Below, one piece after another: positions 44,746 through 53,951 of a stretch of DNA of 64,000 nucleotides. Source of the DNA: Streptomyces roseirectus (GTDB lineage Bacteria > Actinomycetota > Actinomycetes > Streptomycetales > Streptomycetaceae); contig NZ_CP060828.1 in the NCBI RefSeq assembly GCF_014489635.1, forward strand, positions 7,028,001-7,092,000. Reading direction: 5' to 3'. Position 1 is the first letter of the stretch. Every line of letters begins with the position of its first letter. The notes beneath the pieces were generated by a model. It worked only from the letters and a program-made list of their open reading frames with translations, had not been told where the DNA came from and searched no databases. The position numbers and the translations under genes are program-made.

Positions 44746-46074
44746 ATGACCCCATCCGCGGACCTCGTCATCTCGGGCTGCACGATTCTCGAACCGGGTC
44801 TCACTTTCCGCGACGGCGCCACCCTCGTCGTCCGGGACGGCCTGATCGAGACGGTCACCGGCGCACCCGCGCCCGCCGCCGTCCGGCACATCGACGCCCG
44901 GGGGCAGGTCGCCCTCCCCGGGCTGATCAACTGCCACACGCACGCGTCCATGGTCGCCTTCCGGGGCCTCGCGGAGGACCTGCCGACCGAGGAGTGGTTC
45001 AACGACGTCGTCTGGCCCGTGGAGGCCAACCTCACCGCGCGCGACGTCGCCCTCGGCGCCAGGCTCGCCTGCGCCGAGATGATCCGCGCGGGCGTCACCT
45101 GCTTCGCCGACCACTACTTCGCGATGGACGAGGTCGCCGCCGCCGTCACGGAGACCGGCCTGCGCGCGCACCTCGGGCAGGCGTTCTTCTCCTCCCAGGG
45201 AGCACGGGGCCGCGCGGAGTCCCTGGAGTTCGCCCTGCGCCACCGCGACGGCGCCGGCGGCCGGATCACCACCGCCCTCGCCCCGCACGCCCCCTACACC
45301 GTCACCGAGGCCGACCTCGCCGCCACCGCCGCCCTCGCCCAAGAACACGGCCTGCCCGTCCACCTGCACGCCGCCGAGAACCGCGACCAGACCGAGACCA
45401 GCCTCGCGCGCCACGGCGTCACCCCGATCGACGTCCTGGAACGCACCGGGATCCTCGACACGGACGTCCTGATCGCGCACGGCACCGGCATCCTCGACCG
45501 CGACCTGCCCGTCCTCGCCCGCGCGCGAGGGCGCGTGTCCGTCGCCACCGCCCCGCGCGGGTACCTCAAGTTCGCCTGGCCGACGACCACGCCCGTGCGC
45601 GCACTGCGCGAGATCGGCGTCCCCGTGGGGCTCGCGACGGACGGAGCGGCCTCCAACAACTCCCTGGACGTCTGGGAGGCGATGGCCCTGACCGCGCTGG
45701 TCCAGAAGTCCACGACCGGCGATCCGCGCTGGCTGACGGCCCGCCAGGCCCTCGACCACGCCGGCCCGCAGAGTGCGCGGGCGCTCGGCCTGGACGACCG
45801 CGTCGGCACCCTCGCCCCCGGCACGCGCGCCGACCTGATCCTCGTCGACCTCACCGGACCCCACACCCAGCCCGTCCACGACCTCGCCGCCACCCTCGTG
45901 CACAGCGCCCGCTCCGCCGACGTCCGCACGACGGTCGTCGACGGCCGCGTCCTCATGCACGAGCGCGAACTGCTCACCGTCGACGTCCCGGCCGTCGTCG
46001 AGGAGCTGACGGCCCGGCTGCCCGCGCTCCAGGAGCGCGGGCACGGCCGCCGCGTCCAGGAGTACGACATCTGA
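44746..46074 (+). CDS. Amidohydrolase, MtaD/TrzA family deaminase-type
   Basis: Metallo-dependent hydrolase of 442 residues. The metal-binding HTH pair is in NCHTHASM (H64, H66), further His in HLHAAENRDQTE and IAHGTGI, and the conserved Asp in ATDGAASNNSLD. These motifs fit the S-adenosylhomocysteine/5'-methylthioadenosine deaminase and chlorohydrolase branch. The composite beta-sandwich is formed by N- and C-terminal ends (LVISGCTI, ADLILVDL). ATG at 44746 with TACGGT seven bases upstream and no Shine-Dalgarno, so probably leaderless. Exact substrate uncertain. Confidence 0.87.
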   Translation: MTPSADLVISGCTILEPGLTFRDGATLVVRDGLIETVTGAPAPAAVRHIDARGQVALPGLINCHTHASMVAFRGLAEDLPTEEWFNDVVWPVEANLTARDVALGARLACAEMIRAGVTCFADHYFAMDEVAAAVTETGLRAHLGQAFFSSQGARGRAESLEFALRHRDGAGGRITTALAPHAPYTVTEADLAATAALAQEHGLPVHLHAAENRDQTETSLARHGVTPIDVLERTGILDTDVLIAHGTGILDRDLPVLARARGRVSVATAPRGYLKFAWPTTTPVRALREIGVPVGLATDGAASNNSLDVWEAMALTALVQKSTTGDPRWLTARQALDHAGPQSARALGLDDRVGTLAPGTRADLILVDLTGPHTQPVHDLAATLVHSARSADVRTTVVDGRVLMHERELLTVDVPAVVEELTARLPALQERGHGRRVQEYDI

Positions 46075-46190
46075 GGGGCCGCCGCGCGGGGGCCGGAAAA
46101 ATTCTTCGCCCGCGACGATGAGTTCCGCGCACGTGCGCAGTCACCCCTTCCGACGGACCGTCACGCACGTCAGTACAGAAGGGGTGGGCG

Positions 46191-46835
46191 ATGTCGCTCC
46201 CGGAGATCGTCTCGCGCGAACAGTGGCGCGCGGCGCGCGAGGACCTGCTGGCCAAGGAGGCGGCCGTCGCCCGCGCGCGGGACGCGCTCGCCGTCGAGCG
46301 GCGCCGGATGCCCATGGTCGAGGTCGACGCGGAGTACGTCTTCGAGGGCGGCGACGGCAAGGCGACCCTGCTCGACCTCTTCGAGGGACGCGGCCAGCTC
46401 GTCGTCCACCACTTCATGTTCGCGCCCGAGTGGGAGGCCGGCTGCCGGGGCTGCTCGGCCTTCCTCGACCAGATCGGCCACCTCGCCCACCTCAAGGCCC
46501 GCGACACGTCCTTCGCGGTCGTCTCCAGGACGCCCTACACGCGGATCCTGCCGTTCAAGGCGCGCCTGGGCTGGACGGTGCCCTGGTACTCGTCCTACGA
46601 CAGCGACTTCAACGCCGACTTCGGGGCGACCGCCAAGGGGGCCGACGGCGAACTCCTGGAGCGGCCGGGGCTGAGCTGCTTCCTGCGCGACGTGGACCGC
46701 GTCTTCCACACGTACGCGGCGCACGGGCGCGGACTCGACGGGATCGGCTCGCTCAGCAGCCTCCTCGACCTCACCGCGCGCGGGCGCCAGGACGACGGCG
46801 TACCGGTTCTGCACCACGACGAGTACGAATTCTGA
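46191..46835 (+). CDS. DUF899-family thioredoxin-like protein
   Basis: Protein of 214 residues. After a helical start (SREQWRAAREDLLAKEAAVARARD), the domain contains LVVHHFMFAPEWEAGCRGCSAFLDQ with a CxxC motif and the conserved tail DEYEF region. DUF899 proteins adopt a thioredoxin-like fold; enzyme activity is not established. ATG at 46191 with GAAGGGG upstream. Located between the amidohydrolase and a small gene, apparently on its own. Confidence 0.85.
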   Translation: MSLPEIVSREQWRAAREDLLAKEAAVARARDALAVERRRMPMVEVDAEYVFEGGDGKATLLDLFEGRGQLVVHHFMFAPEWEAGCRGCSAFLDQIGHLAHLKARDTSFAVVSRTPYTRILPFKARLGWTVPWYSSYDSDFNADFGATAKGADGELLERPGLSCFLRDVDRVFHTYAAHGRGLDGIGSLSSLLDLTARGRQDDGVPVLHHDEYEF

Positions 46836-46885
46836 TCGTTTCCTTCCGAATCGCGGCCCCTTGGGCGGTCCATGTCGTTTTCACA

Positions 46886-46897
46886 GTCCGTACGGAC
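46886..46897. promoter_or_regulatory. 12-bp palindrome upstream of a small gene
   Basis: GTCCGTACGGAC, a perfect palindrome about 95 bp before the start at 46992 and 50 bp after the DUF899 stop. Possible operator; no regulator is adjacent. Confidence 0.3.
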
Positions 46898-46991
46898 GCA
46901 GTGTCAGGTAGGTCTCAGTCCTGTCATATGCCGAGCCGATCGGGCCCGCCGCGCGTTCACTCCAGTACGGACGACGCTTTCGGAGGACGAC

Positions 46992-47165
46992 ATGATGAAC
47001 GGGCGGACCGTACTGGAACGGTTTCCCGCGGGCGGCCCGCGCGGGTCGTGGCCGGCGGAGGAGTTCGCGCGCGCCAGACGCTCCGAGGGGCTTGAGGCCG
47101 AGGTCGTCATGGACCTCGCGAGCGACACGTTCCTGGTGATCGTGCGGGGTCACTCCGGCGAGTGA
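46992..47165 (+). CDS. Small protein of unknown function, 57 residues
   Basis: Begins MNGRTVLERFPAGGPRG and ends DTFLVIVRGHSGE; it contains a conserved-looking mix of acidic and aromatic residues but no motif I know. ATG at 46992 with CGGAGGA upstream and a second ATG immediately after. Its 3' end overlaps the convergent ABC transporter by 16 bp. Coding potential is supported by the ribosome-binding site and non-repetitive composition. Confidence 0.6.
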   Translation: MMNGRTVLERFPAGGPRGSWPAEEFARARRSEGLEAEVVMDLASDTFLVIVRGHSGE

Positions 47166-49117
47166 GCGGGCAGCCGCACGGTGAACTGCTCGGCCTGGAG
47201 CGCGTACAGCTCGGCGTACACGCCCCCGGTCGCCAGCAGCTCCTCCGGTGTCCCGGACTCGACGAGCTTCCCCTGGTCGAGGACGTGCACCAGGTCGGCG
47301 TGGCGGACCGAGGCCAGCCGGTGGGTGATCAGGACGACCGTCTGGCCGCTCCCGGCGAGCGCCCGGATCTTCTCGAAGACCTCCAGCTCCGCGCGCGCGT
47401 CGAGCGCGGCCGTCGGCTCGTCCACGACGAGGATGCGCCCGCGCCGGTAGGCCGCCCGCGCGATGCCCAGCCGCTGCCACTGGCCCCCCGACAGCTCGTG
47501 ACCGCCGCTGAACTGGCGGGCCAGGAGCGTGTCCAGCCCGCGCGGGAGGTCCGCGACGACGTCCTCGGCGCCCGCCTGCGCGACGGACGCGGCCAGCCGC
47601 TCGTCGGTGAGCGGGGCGGCGGAGCGGCCGACGGCGACGTTGACCTTCGCGGTGAACGGCCAGCGCTTGAAGTCCTGGGCCACCATCGCGATCCGCTCGG
47701 CGAGCTGCCCGCGGTCGGCCTCCGCGGCGTCCACGCCGTCCCACAGGATGCGGCCCGAGTCCGGGCGGTACAGCCCTGCGAGCAGCTTCACCAGGGTCGT
47801 CTTGCCCGAGCCGTTCTCGCCGACCAGGGCGACGATCCGGCCCAGCGGGAGCGTGAGCGTGACGTCGTCCAGGGCGGGCCGGTGCTCCGGGGACGCCTCG
47901 CCCGGGTAACGGAACGTGACGTTCTCGAACCGGATCTCCCGGGGGTCCTCCGGAAGGTCCACGCCGCCCGCCGGGATCGCCCGCGCCGCCGCCTCGACGT
48001 ACAGGCGTTGCAGGTCGCCGACGAACAGCGCCTCCTCGTGGAGCTGGTTCACCTCCAGGACCAGCGTGTTGAGGCTCGCCGAACCGCTGCGGATCGCGAT
48101 CACGGCCGTCCCCGCGACGGACAGGGCCATCGCGCCGCCCAGCAGCAGCCCGCCCAGCGTCGCGTACGTCGCGCAGGTCGCCAGGCCCGTCCAGCCCGCC
48201 GCGATCAGGCCCGTACGGGCCTGTAGACGGGCCAGGCGGGTCTGTTCGGCCTCCGCGGTCTCCGACATCGCCCGGAAGTGCCGCAGCAGGAACGGGCCGA
48301 CGCCGTGCACCCGGATCTCCGGGGCCGCCGCCGGTTCGGTCAGCAGACTCGCGATCAGCTGTCCCGCGCGCGCGTGCTGCACCCACGTGTGGAACGACTC
48401 GTAGTGGCGCCTGGCGTTCGTCAGCGCGCTCCAGGCGCTCGGCAGCGTCATCGTCACCAGCAGGGGCAGCAGCAGCGGGTGCAGGACCGTCAGGACGCTC
48501 GCGGCGGCGGCCAGGGAGATCACCGAGTTCACCACACGCGTGCCGTACCCGATCATCCTGCGGGCCGACCGCGCGCCGTACTGCGCGGTGTCCAGCAGCT
48601 TGTGGAACGCGTGGTCCTCGATCGCGGCCAGCTCCACGGCCGCGGCCCGCTCCAGGTACAGCTCGGTCGCCACCCGCTCGACCTTGGGCTCCAGACGGCC
48701 CGTCGCGTACGTCGACGCCGCGCGCAGCAGCGCCCCGAGGAGCAGGACGACGGCCATCGCGACGAGCGCCGGGACGGCACCGCGCACCCGGTCCTCGATC
48801 GGCCCCTCGGAGATCAGCCGGCTCAGGGCACTGTTCACCGCGAGCAGGCTGACGGCCTGGGCGGCGCCGTGGGTCACCTCGGCGGCCACGACGACCTTCG
48901 CCGCGCGCGGGTCCGCCTGCCGGGCCAGCCTCAGACTCACCGCGAGCAGTGACGGAAGCCGGGTGAGCATCGCGCGCAGGTTCAGTTCGAGGAAGGCGTC
49001 GTTGTGCTGGTTCCAGCCCGTGTCGTAGCTGAGCGGGCCGCCGAAGAGCAGCCGCTCCGAGTCGGAGACCTCGCGGTCGTCCAGGCTCTCCTTCTGCTGC
49101 CCGCGCGGTCTGCGCAC
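47150..49117 (-). CDS. ABC exporter, fused membrane and ATPase domains
   Basis: Half-size ABC transporter of 655 residues with a transmembrane region (about 60-340) and a C-terminal ATPase. Walker A is GENGSGKT, signature LSGGQWQRLGIARA, and Walker B ILVVDEPTAALD; a Q-loop is in VAQDFKRWPF. The N-terminus of about 50 residues is soluble. The layout fits exporters of lipids, peptides or drugs that act as dimers. No substrate gene lies nearby. GTG start with GGGGAGG six bases upstream. Confidence 0.9.
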   Translation of the reverse strand: MRRPRGQQKESLDDREVSDSERLLFGGPLSYDTGWNQHNDAFLELNLRAMLTRLPSLLAVSLRLARQADPRAAKVVVAAEVTHGAAQAVSLLAVNSALSRLISEGPIEDRVRGAVPALVAMAVVLLLGALLRAASTYATGRLEPKVERVATELYLERAAAVELAAIEDHAFHKLLDTAQYGARSARRMIGYGTRVVNSVISLAAAASVLTVLHPLLLPLLVTMTLPSAWSALTNARRHYESFHTWVQHARAGQLIASLLTEPAAAPEIRVHGVGPFLLRHFRAMSETAEAEQTRLARLQARTGLIAAGWTGLATCATYATLGGLLLGGAMALSVAGTAVIAIRSGSASLNTLVLEVNQLHEEALFVGDLQRLYVEAAARAIPAGGVDLPEDPREIRFENVTFRYPGEASPEHRPALDDVTLTLPLGRIVALVGENGSGKTTLVKLLAGLYRPDSGRILWDGVDAAEADRGQLAERIAMVAQDFKRWPFTAKVNVAVGRSAAPLTDERLAASVAQAGAEDVVADLPRGLDTLLARQFSGGHELSGGQWQRLGIARAAYRRGRILVVDEPTAALDARAELEVFEKIRALAGSGQTVVLITHRLASVRHADLVHVLDQGKLVESGTPEELLATGGVYAELYALQAEQFTVRLPAHSPE

Positions 49118-49360
49118 GCTTCGCCTCCCCCGAGGTACGGCCCTTCGGCATATGCACGAACGGCCACTATGGCGCGGGCGGGCCGGGCGGGGGAGAGCGC
49201 GTGAGCAGAGGCGCGTGTGCGCGGGCGTGCGCCGTGGGGCGGGGCGGAAGCGAACGTGCGCGGGGCACTGGGACGTGCGGCCCTAAGGCTGCCCCGGAAC
49301 GTGCAGCCCTAGGGCCGTTCTGGAAGACGCGCCCGCGCGGACGCGCCCCTGGAGGGCGGT
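49118..49360. other. Intergenic spacer, no gene seen
   Basis: About 240 bp between the ABC transporter start and the next minus-strand gene's stop. GC-rich with CGCGCG runs; the promoter of the ABC transporter must be here but is not identifiable. Confidence 0.4.
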
Positions 49361-49801
49361 TCAGGCGCTGATCGGCCGAGACCACGTGGGCGTCGCGCCC
49401 GTCAGCCGGCACAGCGTCAGGTACAGCGGTATCGGCGGCGTGTACGGGACGGTTCCCGCGGGCCGGTGGATGAGGGTCAGCGCGTCCGGGGTGCCGGGCA
49501 GTATCGCCCCCGTCGCGTACAGCGCGGGCGCCGGCCACTCGACGGCGTAGTCGGAGTCGGCCGGGACGAGCCACCACCAGTACGTGTCGTCGGAGTACAC
49601 GCATCCCACGCGCGGCAGACGCGGCATCAGCAGCGGCCCCAGGCGCGCGGGTACGGCGACGGCGTCGCAGCCCAGCGGAACCGTCATGCCGTCGGGAACG
49701 GGCAGGCGCGCGGGTGCGCCGGGCGTGTGCGTCAGATGGCGGCCGACTCGGACGAGCGTGTTCATGGTGAGCACCGGACCTTCGGCGGACGGGGCGCTCA
49801 C
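49361..49801 (-). CDS. Protein of unknown function coupled to the RsbW-like gene
   Basis: Protein of 146 residues, Pro-rich, with no recognised domain. Landmarks are MTVPLGCDAVAVPARLGPLL, VYSDDTYWWWLVPADSDYAV and TPTWSRPISA; the Trp cluster and spacing look like a conserved small family found next to anti-sigma-like ATPases in Streptomyces. The GTG at 49801 overlaps the preceding stop as GTGA, favouring coupling; ATG at 49765 is an alternative start. Function unknown. Confidence 0.6.
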   Translation of the reverse strand: MSAPSAEGPVLTMNTLVRVGRHLTHTPGAPARLPVPDGMTVPLGCDAVAVPARLGPLLMPRLPRVGCVYSDDTYWWWLVPADSDYAVEWPAPALYATGAILPGTPDALTLIHRPAGTVPYTPPIPLYLTLCRLTGATPTWSRPISA

Positions 49802-50847
49802 GCCCTGCCCCGCTCTCGGCCCCGCTCGACGGCGCCGGGAACCCCCGGCTGCCATGTCGCGGCGGTGACCGGACCGGGGTGCGGGCGCCAGCTGGTTAGG
49901 TCGCCGTCGAGGCTCTGGGCGTGCTGCCTGCCCGGACGGCTCGGGTGACCCGGGAGCGGGTGGGGGTCGGGGTGGGCGTGCGGCGGGTGGTGCGGGAACT
50001 GCGGCGACTGCACCGGACGGTACGGGTGCGGGGCGGCCTCGACAGGGCCCTGCACGGACCTCGCGGGGCGCGGGTGCGGCTGCGCGGGCTGCGGCTCGGT
50101 GCGCTGCGGGGCCGCGGGCTGCGGCGCCGGCTGCGCGGCGGGCAGCGGTGACCGGGACGGCTGAGCGGCGGCGTGCGGCGCGGGCTGGGCGGCGCCCTGC
50201 GGCCGCTGCGGCGCGCGCTGCTCCACGACGCGCTCGCGCGCGCTCTGGGAGGCGTCTCGCCGGGCGGCCTCGCCACGCTCGTCCTCGCCCGATTCCGCGC
50301 CGTCGCCGGGCTCGGGCTTGGGCCTGGCGCCCCAGCCGAGGTCCCCACGCGGCTCGGAGGCGCCCCGGGGCAGCTCCGCCCACACCAGGAGGCCGGGACC
50401 GTGCTCCTGGGCCCCCCAGGCGCGACACAGGGCGTCGACGAGGAGCAGACCGCGGCCGTGCTCCTCGTCGGGAAGCTGAGGCGACGGACAGGGCTCACCC
50501 GGCGCGCATCCTTCGTCACGCACGGCTATGCGCAGGGTCTCGGCGCCGTCGTGCAGCTCGCACACGACGACCCCGCCCGCGGTGTGCACGATCGCGTTGG
50601 TGACCAGCTCGGATATGACCAGGGCGGCCGAGTCGCAGGTGTCCTCGCACACCGCCCAGCCGGTCAGCCGGGCCCGCACCAGACGTCTGGCCTGGGCCGG
50701 AGAACCCGGGTGTGCGGCCAGCTCGAACCGGAACCGGCGCTCGGCGGAGGTCTGGTCGGAACCTGCTCCCGGCGCGGCACCGAGACCGGCGAGGCGGCCT
50801 GCGGTGGCGTCTGTTCCTAAGGGCGCGGACGGAATCACGCTTGCCAC
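49798..50847 (-). CDS. RsbW-like ATP-binding protein (HATPase_c)
   Basis: Protein of 349 residues. The N-terminal domain has the anti-sigma-factor kinase fold: RRLVRARLTGWAVCEDTCD, the N-box ALVISELVTNAIVHTAG and G-box-like DEEHGRGLLLVDALC. About residues 190-345 are Pro/Gln/Ala/His-rich and probably disordered, much longer than normal. This combination is typical of Streptomyces regulators placed next to HTH-DUF5753 and DUF397 genes. The GTG at 50847 has GCGGGG upstream; a TTG at 50874 also opens the frame. Confidence 0.85.
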   Translation of the reverse strand: MASVIPSAPLGTDATAGRLAGLGAAPGAGSDQTSAERRFRFELAAHPGSPAQARRLVRARLTGWAVCEDTCDSAALVISELVTNAIVHTAGGVVVCELHDGAETLRIAVRDEGCAPGEPCPSPQLPDEEHGRGLLLVDALCRAWGAQEHGPGLLVWAELPRGASEPRGDLGWGARPKPEPGDGAESGEDERGEAARRDASQSARERVVEQRAPQRPQGAAQPAPHAAAQPSRSPLPAAQPAPQPAAPQRTEPQPAQPHPRPARSVQGPVEAAPHPYRPVQSPQFPHHPPHAHPDPHPLPGHPSRPGRQHAQSLDGDLTSWRPHPGPVTAATWQPGVPGAVERGRERGRA

Positions 50848-50863
50848 TATCGCCCCGCCGTGA

Positions 50864-50878
50864 ACACTTGGCAAGTGT
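50864..50878. promoter_or_regulatory. Inverted repeat ACACTTG-G-CAAGTGT
   Basis: A perfect palindrome upstream of the divergent RsbW-like gene and HTH gene, a probable operator of the HTH protein itself. Confidence 0.6.
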
Positions 50879-50899
50879 CACTCTGAAAATTGCAGAGTG
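50879..50899. promoter_or_regulatory. Inverted repeat CACTCTG-N7-CAGAGTG
   Basis: Directly adjoins the first palindrome. The A+T-rich centre (AAAATTG) suggests that promoter elements or a second regulator site overlap here. Confidence 0.5.
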
Positions 50900-51163
50900 C
50901 TGTGTGACGCGGTGAGGCGTCGTGGCACACTGCTCGCAACAGCACGTAGAGCGGCGCCAATTGGGACCGCCGGAGAACCGTCGCGCACGCGCGGACGTAC
51001 CTGGTCGTACGCGCGCGGGCCGTCGTATCGGGACTCCCGCGGGTCTTCGAACGGCGCCGCAGGGCTGTCGGGACGCTTTCCTCGCCGACAGCCCCGCGGG
51101 GCCAGTCGTGCCGGTCGGGAGAAGAGTCAGCAGAACATTCGTGGAGCTTCGTGGAGGTGGAGC

Positions 51164-52024
51164 GTGAGCGAGCCGCGGTCCGCGCCGACCGTGGGACAGG
51201 TCGTCCTCGGCCGGCGCCTGCTGGACCTGCGGGAGCGCGCCGGGCTCAAGCGCGAGGAGGCCGCCAAGGTCCTGCGCGTCGCGCCCGCCACGATCCGCCG
51301 GATGGAGACCGCCGAGGTCGCGCTCAAGATCCCGTACCTCCAACTGCTGCTCAAGGCGTACGGCGTCGACTGGGACGAGGCCGACGCGTTCGTGCGACTG
51401 GCCGAGGACGCCAACAAGCCGGGCTGGTGGCAGCGTTACCACGACGTCCTGCCCGGCTGGTTCTCCATGCACGTCAGCCTGGAGGGCGCGGCGTCCCTGA
51501 TCCGCCAGTACGAGCCGCACTTCGTCCCCGGACTGCTCCAGACCGAGGACTACGCGCGCGGGGTGCTCACCTCGGGCGCGATCGGCCGGACGCGGCCGGA
51601 AGACATCGATCGGCTGGTCGCCCTGCGCATGCGCCGCCAGGATCTGCTCACCCGTCCCGACGCGCCCCGCGTGTGGGCGGTCATGGACGAGACGGCGCTG
51701 CGCCGCGCGGTCGGCGGCCCGGAGGTGATGCGCGCGCAGATCGACAGGCTGCTCGACGCCACGAAGCTGCCCAACGTGGTGCTCCAGATCGCCCCGTTCG
51801 CCAACGGGCCGCATCCGGGCACGTACGGGCCCTTCGTGCTGTTCCGATTCGCCATGCCGGAGCTTCCGGACATGGTCTACAGCGAGTACCTGACCGGCGC
51901 CGTCTATCTCGACGCGCGCGAGGAGGTGGCGACCCACCTCGAAGTCATGGACCGCATGGCGGCTCAGTCCGCTACGGCACATCGCACGAAGGAGATCCTC
52001 CGGGATCTCCGCAAGGAGCTGTAA
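51164..52024 (+). CDS. HTH regulator with DUF5753 domain
   Basis: Transcriptional regulator of 286 residues. The XRE-type HTH (about 11-67) reads GRRLLDLRERAGLKREEAAK and TIRRMETAEVALKIPYLQLL; the rest is the DUF5753 domain (about 95-275) with VPGLLQTEDYARGVL and VLQIAPF. This is the WhiJ-like class paired in Streptomyces with DUF397 proteins and RsbW-like ATPases, several of which affect development or antibiotic production. GTG at 51164 with GGAGG upstream. The long spacer before it carries two inverted repeats. Confidence 0.92.
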   Translation: MSEPRSAPTVGQVVLGRRLLDLRERAGLKREEAAKVLRVAPATIRRMETAEVALKIPYLQLLLKAYGVDWDEADAFVRLAEDANKPGWWQRYHDVLPGWFSMHVSLEGAASLIRQYEPHFVPGLLQTEDYARGVLTSGAIGRTRPEDIDRLVALRMRRQDLLTRPDAPRVWAVMDETALRRAVGGPEVMRAQIDRLLDATKLPNVVLQIAPFANGPHPGTYGPFVLFRFAMPELPDMVYSEYLTGAVYLDAREEVATHLEVMDRMAAQSATAHRTKEILRDLRKEL

Positions 52025-52285
52025 ATGAAACGCATCTCGTCCTCTCCCGCCCCGCGGATCTACAACGGCATGCCCGCGCGGGAACTGGGCAGCGAGGGTT
52101 GGCACAAGCCGTGGAGCGGCGGGAACGGGGGGAACTGCCTGGAGGCGATGAAGCTGGAGGACGGCCGGATCGCGCTCCGTCAGTCCACCGATCCGGACGG
52201 GCCCGCGCTGATCTACACCCCGGCCGAGATGACGGCGTTCATCGAGGGCGCGAAGGCGGGTGAGGCGGACTTCCTGCTCTCCTGA
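52025..52285 (+). CDS. DUF397-domain protein
   Basis: Small protein of 86 residues with the DUF397 core: SEGWHKPWSGGNGGNCLEAMK followed by IALRQSTDPDGPALIYTPAEMTAFIEGAK. The start codon directly follows the stop of the HTH gene, so the two are translationally coupled. DUF397 proteins are believed to act as partners (antitoxin-like or modulators) of the adjacent HTH-DUF5753 regulator, as in the WhiJ system. Confidence 0.92.
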   Translation: MKRISSSPAPRIYNGMPARELGSEGWHKPWSGGNGGNCLEAMKLEDGRIALRQSTDPDGPALIYTPAEMTAFIEGAKAGEADFLLS

Positions 52286-52482
52286 CCCCTTGGTTCACCG
52301 GTCCGAATCGTGTTCGGCGACTTCCCTTTTTGTTGGCTTTGTTGGCTTTTCCGCAACACTCTAAATTTGGATGCTTGGTTCGAATTGATCACTTACGACC
52401 GTATCGAACACCCTGGGGGCAGTACACCGGCAGCCGGCTAGAGCCATCTGCTTGACCGACGGCGGGCGGGCCCGGGATGGCT
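52286..52482. other. A+T-rich spacer, no gene seen
   Basis: About 200 bp with a local A+T-rich patch at about 52320-52400, including two tandem copies of TTTGTTGGC (52334-52353) and CTCTAAATTTGG. It is notably low in G+C for this genome. It lies between convergent genes; no gene or clear terminator hairpin is seen. Confidence 0.4.
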
Positions 52483-53904
52483 CTAGCGCGAGGGCAGCAC
52501 GGCGCACAGTGCCCGCAACGCCGCCTCGTACGCGTGCTCGGACGGCGCGGCGTACCCGACGACCAGACCGTCACCGTGCGCCCCCTCGGCCCCCGGGTGC
52601 CGGAACGCGGCGAGGCCGTCGAGCGCGACCCCGCGCGCGGTGGCCGCCTCGACGGTGGCCCGCTCGGTGCCGTCCGGCAACCGCAGCACCGCGTGCAGCC
52701 CGGCCGCGACGCCGCTGACCCGGACGTCCGGCGCGTGCTCGGCGAGCGCCGCGACGAGCCGGTCCCGCCGGCTCCGGTACCGCTGCCGCATCCGGCGCAC
52801 ATGACGGTCGTACGCCCCGCACGCGATGAAGTCGGCGAGCCCCAGCTGCTCCGGGACGCTCACCCACGCCTCCCGCTCGCCCTTGGCCTCCAGCACACTC
52901 CCGACCAGATCCTCCGGAAGCACCATCCAGCCCAGCCGCACCGCGGGCGACAGGCTCTTGCTGACCGAACCGAGGTAGACGACCCGCTCCGGATCGAGGC
53001 CCTGGACGGCGCCGACGGGACGCCTGTCGAAGCGGAACTCGCCGTCGTAGTCGTCCTCGAGGACGACCGCCCCACGCGCGCGTGCCCAATCGGCCACCGA
53101 GGCCCGGCGCTCGGGGTGCAGAGGGCCGCCGGTCGGGAACTGGTGGGCGGGGGTGAGCAGTACGGCCCGCTCGCGCCCCAACCGCTCGACGCGCGCCCCG
53201 TGCTCGTCCAGCGGGAGCGGCACGGTCCGTACGCCGGCGGTGGTGAGCAGGCCCAGGTGGAAACCGAGCCCGTACGCCTCGACGCCCACGGGACCGCGCA
53301 GCACCCCGCCGCCCCCCTCGCCGAACAGCAGCCGCAGGGCGTGCGCGACGCCGGAGCAGATCACGATCCGGTCCGGGTCCGTCCGTACGCCCCGCGCGCG
53401 GGCCAGGTACTCCGTCAGCGCCTCCCGCAGCTCGCGCCGCCCCGCCGGATCCCCGGGACCGAACGCCTCGCTCGGCGCGCTCTGCAGGGCCCGCCGGTAC
53501 GACGCCAGCCAGGCCGCGCGCGGGAACGACGAGACGTCCGGAGTGCCCTGCTTGAGGTTGTGCCGCGGACCAGGCAGACGTGGCGGGTCGCTCGTGGGCC
53601 GCTGCCCGGCGTGCCGCAAGGGCTCCGCGCGGTCGGCGACGCGCGTGCCCGACCCCTGCCGCGCCGTCAGCCACCCCTCGGCGACGAGTTCGGCGTACGC
53701 GTCCGCCACCGTGTTGCGGGCAACCCCCAGGTCGGCGGCCAGCGAGCGGTACGGCGGCAGCCGCGTCCCCGGCGCGAGGCGCCCGCTGCGCACGGCCTCC
53801 CTCAGCGCGCGGCACAGCGCGGCCCGGCGGCCACCCGGACCCGACACGTCGAGGTGCAGGTCGGAGCCGATGCGCTCCGCCGAATTGACCCACGATTCCG
53901 CCAT
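52483..53904 (-). CDS. MocR/PdxR-type GntR regulator with aminotransferase-like domain
   Basis: Transcription factor of 473 residues: an N-terminal GntR winged helix (about 24-92, RLPPYRSLAADLGVARNTVADAY) fused to a class I aminotransferase-like domain with PLP-binding Lys in GSVSKSLSP, and conserved LEDDYDGEFRFD. It is divergent from the AhpD-like gene. On its own side TAGGGT lies eight bases before the ATG, and on the other TAGATT lies seven before the partner's ATG, so both may be leaderless with overlapping control. Ligand probably pyridoxal phosphate or an adduct; target probably the divergent gene. Confidence 0.9.
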   Translation of the reverse strand: MAESWVNSAERIGSDLHLDVSGPGGRRAALCRALREAVRSGRLAPGTRLPPYRSLAADLGVARNTVADAYAELVAEGWLTARQGSGTRVADRAEPLRHAGQRPTSDPPRLPGPRHNLKQGTPDVSSFPRAAWLASYRRALQSAPSEAFGPGDPAGRRELREALTEYLARARGVRTDPDRIVICSGVAHALRLLFGEGGGGVLRGPVGVEAYGLGFHLGLLTTAGVRTVPLPLDEHGARVERLGRERAVLLTPAHQFPTGGPLHPERRASVADWARARGAVVLEDDYDGEFRFDRRPVGAVQGLDPERVVYLGSVSKSLSPAVRLGWMVLPEDLVGSVLEAKGEREAWVSVPEQLGLADFIACGAYDRHVRRMRQRYRSRRDRLVAALAEHAPDVRVSGVAAGLHAVLRLPDGTERATVEAATARGVALDGLAAFRHPGAEGAHGDGLVVGYAAPSEHAYEAALRALCAVLPSR

Positions 53905-53951
53905 GAAAGTGCACCCTACAGAGGGGCTTTGCGGAGCCTAGATTCGAGGAC
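53905..53951. promoter_or_regulatory. 47-bp divergent promoter of the MocR/AhpD pair
   Basis: It contains TAGGGT on the minus strand and TAGATT on the plus strand, each 7-8 bases from a start codon. Given the length, operator sites of the MocR protein must overlap both promoters. Confidence 0.5.
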
